Positions 1 through 8,568 of a DNA stretch of 64,000 bases are shown in pieces (position 1 is the stretch's first letter; every line of letters begins with the position of its first letter). Origin of the DNA: Vibrio taketomensis. Its GTDB lineage: Bacteria > Pseudomonadota > Gammaproteobacteria > Enterobacterales > Vibrionaceae. The stretch spans positions 1,426,001-1,490,000 of the forward strand of contig NZ_AP019649.1 of the NCBI RefSeq assembly GCF_009938165.1, in the 5' to 3' direction. The position numbers and the translations under genes were made by a program. The notes beneath the pieces are model-generated. The model made no database searches and had not been told where the DNA came from. It saw nothing but the letters and a program-made list of their open reading frames with translations.

Positions 1-872
1 ATACCCAGGCTCTTACCTTTAGGGCCGTCAACACCAAGAATGCGTTTAACGTTTGGATCTGAAGATTTCACCATCTCATCAACGTTTTTCGAATCGATGC
101 CATATTCTTCAGCATTGATCATGGTAAACAGCGTCCATTTCGCGATATTGAACCACTTGTCATCCCCCTGACGAACGACAGGACCTAAAGGCTCTTTGGA
201 AATAATTTCTGGCAGTACAACCGCTGAACTAGGATCTGCTAGGTTTAGGCGCAATGCATACAAGCCAGATTGGTCGGTGGTCAGTACGTCACAACGACCG
301 GCATCAAAACCGCTCGAAGTTTGTGCTGCTGTATCAAATACGACAGGCTTATATTCCATGTCATTGTTACGGAAGTAGTCAGCTAGATTAAGTTCTGTTG
401 TCGTACCAGACTGAACACATACGGCCGCACCGTCGAGATCTTTGGCACTTTCTACACCCAAATCTTTTTTAACCATGAAACCTTGGCCGTCGTAGTAGTT
501 AACGCCAACGAAGTTGAGACCAAGAGCCGTATCGCGGTGAAGCGTCCATGTGGTGTTGCGAGATAAGACATCAATCTCACCAGATTGAAGGGCAGTGAAA
601 CGCTCTTTAGCGGTTAGAGGTACGTACTTCACTTTGGTTTTATCACCTAGGACTGCGGCGGCAAGAGCTTGGCAGTACTCAACATCAATACCTTCCCATT
701 CACCTTTTGAATTTGGGTTTGAAAAGCCAGGTAGGCCAGTACTTACGCCACATGTCAGAACCCCTTTCTTAAGTACTTTGTCTAAAGTACCATCGGCAGC
801 TGACGCTGAAGTAGACATTAATGCGGTTGATGCAACGATGACTGACGCAAGGAGCGATAGTTTATTTTTCAT
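1..872 (-). CDS. aapJ: Periplasmic general L-amino acid-binding protein (AapJ-like), 3' end outside window
   Basis: Substrate-binding component of a polar-amino-acid ABC transporter; it captures amino acids in the periplasm and delivers them to an AapQMP-type permease. The start is the ATG at 872-870. The N-terminus is a classic signal peptide (MKNKLSLLAS, hydrophobic core, cut near TSASA-A). It is followed by the family pattern of a bacterial extracellular solute-binding protein family 3: GVLTCGVSTGLPGFS, then GIDVEYCQALAAAV, AKERFTALQSGEIDVL and RNTTWTLHRD. About 290 codons are visible of a family length near 340, so the C-terminus and the transporter genes lie beyond the left edge. This reading frame is not interrupted. 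The naming rests on motif recall rather than a search. Confidence 0.88.
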   Translation of the reverse strand, partial: MKNKLSLLASVIVASTALMSTSASAADGTLDKVLKKGVLTCGVSTGLPGFSNPNSKGEWEGIDVEYCQALAAAVLGDKTKVKYVPLTAKERFTALQSGEIDVLSRNTTWTLHRDTALGLNFVGVNYYDGQGFMVKKDLGVESAKDLDGAAVCVQSGTTTELNLADYFRNNDMEYKPVVFDTAAQTSSGFDAGRCDVLTTDQSGLYALRLNLADPSSAVVLPEIISKEPLGPVVRQGDDKWFNIAKWTLFTMINAEEYGIDSKNVDEMVKSSDPNVKRILGVDGPKGKSLG

Positions 873-1280
873 GTGTATCCTTCCTGTAGAATCCATGTTA
901 AACCAGGTGACACCTGATACAACTTTTAAACAAATATTATGTTTATAGGTTATGTTGACCTTGCATATTTGTGAGAATTTGCGCTCACCACAAATCAACT
1001 AGTTATAAGCCTAGGAAAGGATCTGCATATACACAAATGTATAATTTAAAATGATTTTTGATTAGAATCACATTCCTGAGCTGAATATTAGAATGATTAA
1101 GTGTTAAACAAATGTAAATACACCTATGGTCTCATTTCAGTAAATGCAGTTTGTGATGTTGCTGATAACTCATATTGTTAGAATTAACGTTTAGTAGATT
1201 ACTTTTAGTTCAAAGTTTTATATCTAGATACCACTAAAATTCAGAGGCACATGCTGCCTAAGTGATAGCAAGGGAGTGAA
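873..1280. other. 408-bp intergenic region between divergent aapJ and siroheme gene
   Basis: AT-rich stretch that must carry the divergent promoters of the binding-protein gene (minus) and the siroheme gene (plus). I see no open frame of note, no RNA gene and no convincing operator. A good ribosome-binding site (GGGAG) occurs at its right end before the ATG at 1281. Confidence 0.5.
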
Positions 1281-2213
1281 ATGAAGTACTTTCCAATCTA
1301 TTTAGACCTCAAAGATAAAGCGGTTTTAGTTATTGGCGGTGGCGAAGTAGCTTGTCGTAAAGTGGAGAGTCTCGTCCGAGCGGGGGCGCTCGTCACCATC
1401 GTCTCTCCAGTTGTTGATGACTATTTACTTGAGCTAGCGAAGCAGGGAGAGTGTGTCTGGATTCAGAACTTTTATTCTCAAGAAATGATCGATCGTCGAT
1501 ACTTGCAAGTTTGGGCGACGACAGATAATCCAGAATTGAATCACCAAATATACACAGATGCTAAACAACATGGCATTTTAGTGAATGTGGTGGATGATCA
1601 ACCTTATTGTGATTTTATTACGCCATCTATGGTCAACCGTGGCCGCATTCAAATAGCGATATCTAGCGGTGGTGCGTCACCAGTTCTCGTGCGCAATATT
1701 CGTCAGCAACTCGAATACGTGCTTCCACAAAACCTCGCGTTGTTAGCTGAATTTGGTGCTTCGAAACGCAGTGATATTAAACAAGCGTTACCAAACGTCG
1801 AATCTAGACGAAAGTTTTGGGAGCGTTTTTTCGCTGATTCAAGAGTCGAGCATGCTCAGCATAGGCAAGACCTAGAAACCGCTTATCAGAGTCTAATTGG
1901 TGACGATGTCACTGATAAAGGGCAGATTACTTGGATTGAATTTGGATCTGACGTTGAAATGTTGTCTCTCAAAGCACTGCGTTTAATGCAACAAGCAGAC
2001 TTAGTGTTGTATCCAAATGATTGTCCATTTGTATTCCTGGATAGTGTTCGTCGTGATGCAGAACGCAAATCATTTTCCAATGAAGCCGAGCTTATTGAGC
2101 ATTTGAAGGGCGCTGAGATTGAACAGCAGCGAGTGGTGATATTCATTGCTGAGGAGAGTTCGAAATACAATCTTCTGATAGGACAAAATTTAAGGTTATC
2201 ACCGGCCAGATAA
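1281..2213 (+). CDS. Precorrin-2 dehydrogenase / sirohydrochlorin ferrochelatase with degenerate C-terminal methyltransferase remnant
   Basis: CysG N-terminal (Met8-like) enzyme: it oxidises precorrin-2 with NAD+ and inserts Fe2+ to make siroheme for sulfite and nitrite reductases. The Rossmann motif VIGGGEVACRK is at residues 17-27, followed by the dimerisation region and SSGGASPVLVRNIRQQLE near 127-144. The 310-residue length exceeds the ~210 residues of this domain alone. Residues ~213-290 (LKALRLMQQADLVLY, then DSVRRDAERKS) resemble the start of the uroporphyrinogen-III methyltransferase domain of full-length CysG, but the SAM-binding GxGPGD loop is replaced by EFGSDVE and the rest is missing. 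The methyltransferase must therefore be encoded elsewhere. Start ATG at 1281 behind GGGAG. A hairpin terminator follows directly. Confidence 0.85.
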   Translation: MKYFPIYLDLKDKAVLVIGGGEVACRKVESLVRAGALVTIVSPVVDDYLLELAKQGECVWIQNFYSQEMIDRRYLQVWATTDNPELNHQIYTDAKQHGILVNVVDDQPYCDFITPSMVNRGRIQIAISSGGASPVLVRNIRQQLEYVLPQNLALLAEFGASKRSDIKQALPNVESRRKFWERFFADSRVEHAQHRQDLETAYQSLIGDDVTDKGQITWIEFGSDVEMLSLKALRLMQQADLVLYPNDCPFVFLDSVRRDAERKSFSNEAELIEHLKGAEIEQQRVVIFIAEESSKYNLLIGQNLRLSPAR

Positions 2214-2219
2214 AGAAAA

Positions 2220-2242
2220 CCCGCAAAAAATGCGGGTTTTTT
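2220..2242. terminator. Bidirectional intrinsic terminator
   Basis: Stem CCCGCA / TGCGGG with an A-rich loop, followed by six T on the plus strand and preceded by A-rich sequence, so it can end both the siroheme gene (plus) and the aro-yajQ pair (minus). Confidence 0.85.
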
Positions 2243-2267
2243 ACTTTAAGATTTGCAGCGAGCAAGT

Positions 2268-2753
2268 TTAGTCGCGGAAATTTTCGTATTGGAATGGTTG
2301 ACCTAATTCCGCTTCGCGAATTAATGCGATAGCTGCTTGTAGATCATCACGCTTTTTCCCTGTTACACGCACTTTCTCACCTTGGATAGATGCTTGCACT
2401 TTCATTTTTGCATCTTTCAGCGCCTTAACGATTTTCTTCGCCGTCGCGGTATCAATACCTTGTTTGAAAACAGCGACTTGGTGCCAATTTTTACCCGTCG
2501 CTTCAGGCTCTTTAGTTTCCATTGAGTTTGCATCAACACCACGTTTAGCTAAGTGGCCACGTAGAATGTCGCGCATTTGTTTTAGCTGGAAGTCACCTTC
2601 CGCACTGAGTTTTACAGATTCATCTTTTTGTAGCTCGAATTCAGCTGCAACATTTCTAAAATCGAAACGAGTAGACAATTCGCGTTGCGCGTTTTCAACC
2701 GCGTTACGTAGTTCAACACTGTCGATTTCAGAAACAATATCAAAAGATGGCAT
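2268..2753 (-). CDS. yajQ: YajQ family nucleotide-binding protein
   Basis: 161-residue member of the YajQ/UPF0234 family, cytosolic proteins with two ferredoxin-like folds. Some members bind cyclic di-GMP or other nucleotides and act with transcription factors; the substrate here is unknown. The N-terminus [11 protein letters not shown] and the C-terminal end [10 protein letters not shown] are hallmark ends of the family and the length is normal. The start follows GAGGAAAT, 16 bp downstream of the DAHP synthase stop, so the two genes are probably co-transcribed. Confidence 0.93.
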   Translation of the reverse strand: MPSFDIVSEIDSVELRNAVENAQRELSTRFDFRNVAAEFELQKDESVKLSAEGDFQLKQMRDILRGHLAKRGVDANSMETKEPEATGKNWHQVAVFKQGIDTATAKKIVKALKDAKMKVQASIQGEKVRVTGKKRDDLQAAIALIREAELGQPFQYENFRD

Positions 2754-2769
2754 GTAAATTTCCTCTAAA

Positions 2770-3822
2770 TTATGGGCGTGCTTTAACAGCGTTCGCCAAA
2801 AGTTCCAACATGGTCGCCGTGTCTTCCCAACTTAGGCATGGGTCAGTAATTGACTTGCCGTAGGTGAGGGAAGAAATATCGTCCATTGGTTGATTGCCTT
2901 CAACAATAAAGCTCTCAGCCATGATACCTGCGATATATGTACTACCAGATTTAATCTGTTCGCAAATGTCTTTTGCGACATCGATTTGTTTTCTGTGTTG
3001 TTTTTGGCAGTTAGCGTGGCTGAAATCTACCACAAGTCGTTGTGGTAGGTCGAACTCTGCAAGCTGTTTGCAAGCGACTTCGATTGATTGTGCATCAAAG
3101 TTGGGCCCTTGATCACCACCGCGCAGAATCACGTGACCAAATGGGTTACCACTTGTACGATAAACCGTCATACGGCCGTGCTTATCAGGCGAGTAGAAGT
3201 AGTGTGATGCTTGTGCGGCACGAATTGCATCAATGGCGATTTTTACATTGCCGTTAGTGCCATTTTTAAAGCCTACAGGGCAAGAAAGAGCAGAAGCCAT
3301 CTCACGGTGGATCTGTGATTCTGTAGTACGGGCACCAATTGCACCCCAAGTGATTAGATCAGCAATATACTGGCCAGTGATCATATCAAGAAACTCGGTC
3401 GCGGTAGCGAGGCCAAGTTTATTGATATCAAGCAATAGCTGTCTCGCTTTGTTTAGACCTGTCTCTAGTGCGTAAGAGCCGTCAAGGTTAGGGTCGGTGA
3501 TTAAACCTTTCCAGCCAACAACGGTACGAGGTTTTTCGAAATAGGTACGCATCACAATAAACAGTTCATCTTTGTACTGTTCTTGAATGGCAGCTAAGCG
3601 AGAGGCGTAGTCAAGAGCGGCATCAGTGTCATGGACTGAACATGGACCAACAATCACGAGTAGGCGATCATTTTTTCCAACCAGAATATCTTCGATTTGA
3701 CGGCGTGAGTGTGCAATGCGATCTGCAACTTCGTCCGTTATCGGATAAGTCGTACTCAGTTCTGCTGGGGTTGGCATAGGACCCAAAGGTTGGGTTCTTA
3801 GTTCGTCGGTTTTAAGTGGCAT
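2770..3822 (-). CDS. 3-deoxy-7-phosphoheptulonate (DAHP) synthase, class I, AroH-like
   Basis: First step of the shikimate pathway: condenses phosphoenolpyruvate and erythrose 4-phosphate to DAHP. The 350-residue length is normal for the AroF/G/H type. Visible family motifs are [85 protein letters not shown] and GIMAESF. The wording of several blocks ([32 protein letters not shown]) is closest in memory to E. coli AroH, the tryptophan-sensitive isozyme, rather than AroG or AroF. The actual feedback specificity cannot be read from sequence. It leads an apparent two-gene unit with yajQ. I saw no TrpR or TyrR box upstream. Confidence 0.92.
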   Translation of the reverse strand: MPLKTDELRTQPLGPMPTPAELSTTYPITDEVADRIAHSRRQIEDILVGKNDRLLVIVGPCSVHDTDAALDYASRLAAIQEQYKDELFIVMRTYFEKPRTVVGWKGLITDPNLDGSYALETGLNKARQLLLDINKLGLATATEFLDMITGQYIADLITWGAIGARTTESQIHREMASALSCPVGFKNGTNGNVKIAIDAIRAAQASHYFYSPDKHGRMTVYRTSGNPFGHVILRGGDQGPNFDAQSIEVACKQLAEFDLPQRLVVDFSHANCQKQHRKQIDVAKDICEQIKSGSTYIAGIMAESFIVEGNQPMDDISSLTYGKSITDPCLSWEDTATMLELLANAVKARP

Positions 3823-4056
3823 ACTGCGGCCTATTCTTTAATTACGAAGCGCTAAAGATAACGGAAACACAAAAAGGAATAAACTACTTATACAAAATCT
3901 TAAGCTTTAACTTATAACTTAGTAAAGAAAGTAACCTTCATTTAGTGACAATGTAACTGATAACGCTGCGCAATTCTCAAAAATGTTAATACTATGTTGA
4001 CATTGTATCAGAACAATATACAAATAGATTATCGATAACTCATTAGACCAGTTGAT

Positions 4057-4548
4057 ATGGATATCACTATGTTGTCATCAATTCGCAAAGCGAACTTCTA
4101 TTTGTCTTCATTTGGCTTTCTTAAAGTGCCTTTGATCTGGCTATGCCGACCCAAAATTATTAGTCTCGATGATGATAAAGTTGAAGTGGTGATTCCGTTG
4201 CGTCGTCGTACTAAAAACCACCTAAATAGTATGTACTTTGGCGTGTTAGCCGTTGGGGCTGATGTGGCCGGAGGCTATATGGCAATGAATAAAGCTCAAC
4301 AACGCGGGGAAAGAATTTCTTTAGCGTTTAAATCGGTGAAAGCTGATTTTCTTAAACGCCCCGAAGCGGATGTTTTGTTTACTTGTGAAGATGGGCGTTT
4401 AATTGATGATATGCTTGATAAAGCGATTGCGAGCGGTGAGCGTATCAATGAACCAGTAAAAATTGTCGCCACATGCCCATCTTTGAATCAAGATGAGCCT
4501 ATGGCGGTTTTTGAGTTAACGCTCTCGATCAAATGCAGTAAGCGTTAA
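4057..4548 (+). CDS. DUF4442 protein (hotdog-fold thioesterase-like)
   Basis: 163-residue protein with the layout of DUF4442 / PaaI-like hotdog-fold proteins: KNHLNSMYFGVLAVGADVAGGYMAM forms the central helix region and VFELTLSIK the closing strand. Such proteins are thought to act on acyl-CoA or acyl-ACP thioesters, but the substrate is not known. A second in-frame ATG at 4069 is possible as start; neither has a strong ribosome-binding site. Its stop overlaps by four bases the stop of the convergent gene on the minus strand. Confidence 0.75.
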   Translation: MDITMLSSIRKANFYLSSFGFLKVPLIWLCRPKIISLDDDKVEVVIPLRRRTKNHLNSMYFGVLAVGADVAGGYMAMNKAQQRGERISLAFKSVKADFLKRPEADVLFTCEDGRLIDDMLDKAIASGERINEPVKIVATCPSLNQDEPMAVFELTLSIKCSKR

Positions 4549-5915
4549 GGTAGCGGGGCATTTGAATCGACTTCGACTGGCTCAATCGCAACGATTTTGT
4601 TTCGGTTAAGTATGATCTTCCAACGATAATATTTAGGATGCCCATCAAGGCGATCTTCTTTCGCAATCAAGTTAATTAAATGACGTTTTTCTACCGACTC
4701 TCGGCTAACTTGCCCATTGTTGAGTAGATAAACACGATTTGACCCTTTGTCCATCAATCGTGTAATGGCACGCATACTGACATACATCGACTCTTTGGTT
4801 TCTTCGTAACCACTCATAAAGCGTGAAGTCGCCATTTCTGTTTCTGAGCGATAATGCAGAATTTGTTCTTCACGTTGTGCGGTGCGCTTCTTACGTACAA
4901 ACATAATACGATCGGGTAGCTTGTTTATGTTCATATAGTCAAGCCACTCAGTTTTTTGTCCAACGATTTTGTTAGTGGTTGGATCGCTATAGCGTTTGCG
5001 CCAACGTGGTTTTCCTTTTCGTAACCAGCGCCATAAAACATCGCGTAAATCGTCTTTAAATATTTCACGTAGGGCGTATACAAAAGACATCGCGATGATG
5101 AAAGACGCGGTGATCTCTCCCCAGTAGTCACGAGCCATGATCGCCACCGCAGTAACAAATACCATGACAAAGCCTGTCGCAAGACCTTTAACTATTCGCT
5201 GCATGTTTTTACCCAGCGAGGTGGTTTGCTCTTTGAGAACTATTGGGTGTTCGATTAAGCGGCGCAATAGGCGCATTTTATTACTCATCCGCGTTACGTC
5301 GTCACGTGTTGCAGGTGAGTTGTAATTATTGAGTTTGCGATGCGCTTTTTCTTTTTCGACGATAATTATTAGTCGGTCTTTTAGCGTTTTATAGTCGCCT
5401 TCGCGCGGCATGTGAGCGACCAATGATAAGAATTTCTGCTCAGTGTACCAAGACAAGTAATTATCAATATTGGCGTAATAGCGCTTAAGGTTTTCTTCAT
5501 ACGGCGCACCGCGACGTAATTTTTTCAAGATGTCCATCGACATTTCGATTACGGCATCGATTTCTTCATCCGTGACGATATCTGTTTCGTAGCGGTTGAG
5601 TTGGCTGACTGCTTTATCAAGTGCGATAACATATTGATAAGCGAACAAGCTCAAACTTACGCGGTATTGCGTAGTAGAGAGTCGACCGCGTTTGGCTAAA
5701 CGGCTGTGTACCAGTGGCAGGAGGATTTTGTCACTGTAGTAAGCACGTTTTTGTACAATCGACTCATAGTAAAACTCGGTTTCTTTGAGCACGTCAGGGC
5801 TTAGGCCTAACTCTCCGGGAACAAAGAAATAAAGGTCAAGGTTGGCCTTCTTGCTGGATGCCATGGAATGGGAAATCTTGAGCGTGATGCCGTCCAACTT
5901 ATCAACGGTAATCAA
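4545..5915 (-). CDS. Conserved hypothetical membrane protein, 456 aa
   Basis: I do not recognise a named domain. The first ~240 residues are soluble, helical and charged. Two hydrophobic segments follow (about 243-260 and 266-285, IVKGLATGFVMVFVTAVAIM and ITASFIIAMSFVYAL). Then comes a ~170-residue basic, presumably cytoplasmic domain with VGQKTEWLDYMNI and AQREEQILHYRSE. No signal peptide. It is divergent from the CvfB-like gene with an 80-bp gap and converges on the DUF4442 gene with a four-base overlap of stops. The frame is intact and codon use resembles the neighbours, so it is a real gene of unknown role. Confidence 0.7.
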   Translation of the reverse strand: MITVDKLDGITLKISHSMASSKKANLDLYFFVPGELGLSPDVLKETEFYYESIVQKRAYYSDKILLPLVHSRLAKRGRLSTTQYRVSLSLFAYQYVIALDKAVSQLNRYETDIVTDEEIDAVIEMSMDILKKLRRGAPYEENLKRYYANIDNYLSWYTEQKFLSLVAHMPREGDYKTLKDRLIIIVEKEKAHRKLNNYNSPATRDDVTRMSNKMRLLRRLIEHPIVLKEQTTSLGKNMQRIVKGLATGFVMVFVTAVAIMARDYWGEITASFIIAMSFVYALREIFKDDLRDVLWRWLRKGKPRWRKRYSDPTTNKIVGQKTEWLDYMNINKLPDRIMFVRKKRTAQREEQILHYRSETEMATSRFMSGYEETKESMYVSMRAITRLMDKGSNRVYLLNNGQVSRESVEKRHLINLIAKEDRLDGHPKYYRWKIILNRNKIVAIEPVEVDSNAPLP

Positions 5916-5975
5916 GAGTAAGCTCCGAATGGAAAAAAGATCGAATTATCTGGCGCAAGCATATCAGAGTTTCGC

Positions 5976-5981
5976 TATAAT
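5976..5981 (+). promoter_or_regulatory. Probable -10 element for the CvfB-like gene
   Basis: TATAAT in the context TTCGCTATAATCGCC, 34 bp upstream of the ATG at 6016. No good -35 hexamer is visible at the usual spacing, so the call is tentative. Confidence 0.4.
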
Positions 5982-6015
5982 CGCCTGCAATTAAGTGTTA
6001 CAGAGAAAAAATACA

Positions 6016-6849
6016 ATGATTAATGTAGGTCAGGTAAACCACCTAGAAGTCGTAAAGTGTGCAGAATTTGGCGTGTTCCTAGATGCCGGTGAATTTGGCA
6101 CCGCTCTTCTTCCGAAGCGTTACGTTCCAGAAGGCGTGGAAGTGGGTCAGTTTATTGATGCCTTTTTGTATTTTGATTCAGATAATCAACTGGTTGCCAC
6201 AACCGAAACGCCAATCGCTCAAGTTGGTGAATGGGGTTTGATGAAAGTCGAAGGTGTTAACACGACCGGCGCTTTTGTGAGTTGGGGCATTAAAGAGAAA
6301 GATCTGTTAGTACCATACAGCGAGCAGCGTGGCCGCTTGACTGCGGGTCAAACTATTTTGGTCTACGTATACACTGACCGTGCTTCAGGTCGTATTGTCG
6401 GTACTACCAAATTTAACAAACTGCTAGATAAAACACCGGCGAACTATACCCGCAACCAACAAGTAGAGTTGTTGATTGCAGAACGCAGTGACCTTGGTTA
6501 CAAGGCGATTGTTAACGGCGAGCACTGGGGCATGATTTTTAGCTCAGATGTGTTCGGTAAGTTATTTATCGGTAAACGAATGAAAGGCTACATCAAAGCC
6601 ATTCGTGAAGATGGTAAGATCGATCTGTCACTACAGAAGGTTGGCGTAGCTAAAATGGATGATCTGAGTAGCAAAGTTGTTGAGCTGCTAGAAAAGAAAG
6701 GCGGGTTCTTGCCATTAAATGATAAATCTACGCCTGAAGAAATTTTCGCTGCGTTCCGTACCAGCAAAGGTACGTTTAAAAAGACGATTGGTGGTCTATA
6801 CAAGCAGGGCACAATTGTGATTGAAAAAGACGGAATCCGTCTTAAATAG
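6016..6849 (+). CDS. CvfB/YitL-like S1 RNA-binding protein
   Basis: 277-residue protein of the CvfB/YitL family, made of tandem S1-type OB folds and a C-terminal winged-helix domain; members bind RNA and influence virulence or stress gene expression in other bacteria. The N-terminus MINVGQVNHLEVVK matches the family start, which is why I prefer the ATG at 6016 over an in-frame GTG at 5995. Successive S1-like segments contain ALLPKRYVP, GAFVSWGIKEKDLLVPYSEQ and GMIFSSDVFG. The C-terminal part (STPEEIFAAFRTSKGTFKKTIGGLYKQG) is the winged helix. Its specific target RNA is unknown. Confidence 0.8.
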   Translation: MINVGQVNHLEVVKCAEFGVFLDAGEFGTALLPKRYVPEGVEVGQFIDAFLYFDSDNQLVATTETPIAQVGEWGLMKVEGVNTTGAFVSWGIKEKDLLVPYSEQRGRLTAGQTILVYVYTDRASGRIVGTTKFNKLLDKTPANYTRNQQVELLIAERSDLGYKAIVNGEHWGMIFSSDVFGKLFIGKRMKGYIKAIREDGKIDLSLQKVGVAKMDDLSSKVVELLEKKGGFLPLNDKSTPEEIFAAFRTSKGTFKKTIGGLYKQGTIVIEKDGIRLK

Positions 6850-6855
6850 TCATTT

Positions 6856-6889
6856 CAAAAAAGATGGCCCAGATCTCTCCTGATCCGGG
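6856..6889 (-). terminator. Terminator for the letA-letB-rsmF unit
   Basis: Read on the minus strand: GGCCCGGATC, loop, GATCTGGGCC, then ATCTTTTTT. The stem is long and GC-rich with a T-run only in the minus direction, placed just past the end of rsmF. A second small perfect hairpin (GGCTCA / TGAGCC, 6901-6918) lies between it and the rsmF stop. Confidence 0.7.
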
Positions 6890-7023
6890 CCGAGGGGAAT
6901 GGCTCAATTGTATGAGCCTGCGCTAACTTCGCTTTAATATATTCAATTGCTTTTACGTTTAATTGTAGATTAATATTCGGTTTGCGCGAGCTCATATTGG
7001 AAGTTACGACTATATCATACGCA

Positions 7024-8444
7024 TTAAAATAAGTTCTTATCTCTCACCAACTCTCTTGGTAAGCCATTTTTCACACGGTTTCCAACCCATTTACCTAGAC
7101 CAATCACATCGTTATCGAATTTAACGAGTACCTCGCCTTGGCCACTTTGTCCTTCTGGGCGTACGTCTCGACCCATAAACCACTCTCGGGCGTCTTCAAT
7201 CGAAAGTACTACGCTATTTTTCTCATGGCCCGTCGCGAGTGCGGTTGCCACTTGGTGTTGCCAGCGATAACCCTTTTTATGTGTTTCCGCAATCTTGATT
7301 CCCATGCGAGAGAACTTAAATTCGCTTAACATTGGTTCTAGCGCGGTAGGGAACAACCAAACATCGTTATCACGCAACCAAACTTGGCTATCATATGGTA
7401 AGTCGATGTCTAAAGTTGCTTTAAGTTGCTTAGCAATATCTTGCTCAATTTTGCTTGCCGCTTTTGTGAAAGGGAATTTCCCTAAGCGTTTTTTAACTTC
7501 TGGCGCAACTACTGAACCGATTTTACGAATGCGGGCAACGAAGAAGCCCTCACAATCGTACACTTGAGGAAAGATGTGCAGAAAACCTTCTTCGGTGAGT
7601 GCTTGTTGCGCATTTGGAAACAAATCAGCAAGTGATTCAAACTCAACTAAGTCGCCAAATGTTTCTTTAAGATGTAGACAAACTTTTTGGTTTTCTTCTC
7701 TGCTCAACGTACAAGTTGAGTACACCATGATGCCGCCTGGTTTTAGCGCATGGAACGCACTTTCAATCAGATCTTTTTGCGTGTCAGCGATAGAAATAAC
7801 CGATTCTTTGCTCCAATTTTTCATCGCGTCAGCATCTTTACGCACGGTACCTTCGCCAGAACATGGTGCATCGATCAGCACGGCTTCAAAATGCTCAGGC
7901 AACCAACCGCCAAATACACGACCATCGTAGTTACTTAATGCCGCATTGCGAACGCCACAACGTTCGATGTTGGCATGTAAAACTTTTACACGGCTGGCAG
8001 AAAATTCATTGGCTACCAAGATCCCTTGGTTTTCCATACGTGCAGCAATTTGTGTTGTTTTTGAGCCAGGCGCGGCTGCCATATCAAGAACGCTTTGATA
8101 TTCGTCTTTTTGATTAAATAGGGCAGCCACGGGCATCATTGAGCTCGCTTCTTGGATGTAGAACAAACCTGACATATGCTCTGCAGTATTACCAAGTGGG
8201 ACAATAGACTCATCAGCCTCAATCCAAAAGCCTTCTTCACACCATGGCACGGCTTCAAGCTCCCAGCCTTTCTCCTTGGCGCGTAGTTGAAAATCAGCGA
8301 TGGAAATTTTAAAGTATTTACACGAATACTCTTACGCAATGGTCTTTGGCAGGCTGCGATAAAGTCTTCCATATTAAGTGTTGCTGGAAGAATTTTTGCC
8401 ATCTCGGAAAGGAATGCTTCAGGTAGATATACGTTTGCGTGCAA
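7024..8444 (-). CDS. rsmF: 16S rRNA (cytosine-1407 C5) methyltransferase RsmF, interrupted by a one-base shift
   Basis: RsmF (YebU) methylates C1407 of 16S rRNA in the assembled 30S subunit. The N-terminal part ([26 protein letters not shown]) and the C-terminal part ([47 protein letters not shown], catalytic region [11 protein letters not shown]) are in different frames. A run of four A (minus strand; 8307-8310) replaces the five expected by the family: restoring one A gives [20 protein letters not shown], which joins both halves. A likely TTG start lies at 8444. The break site reads T TTA AAA, a -1 slippery heptamer, but many genes here have similar one-base losses, so a sequence error is more likely. 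It follows letB as in E. coli yebS-yebT-yebU. Confidence 0.88.
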
Positions 8445-8568
8445 AATGAATACTCGAGTGTAGAAATTTATGCGCGATTATACTCAAAATTGGCACTTAA
8501 TCGAGTCTCGCTCTTCATCGTGCAATAAGAACCAAAAGAAAACGCAGCCGAAGCTGCGTTTGTATAGA

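Noticed and set aside
6856..6997. 46-codon minus-strand frame MSSRKPNINL... after rsmF
   Set aside because: It runs through the terminator hairpin and has no ribosome-binding site.
7138..7938. Several plus-strand frames inside rsmF
   Set aside because: Shadows of the conserved minus-strand gene.
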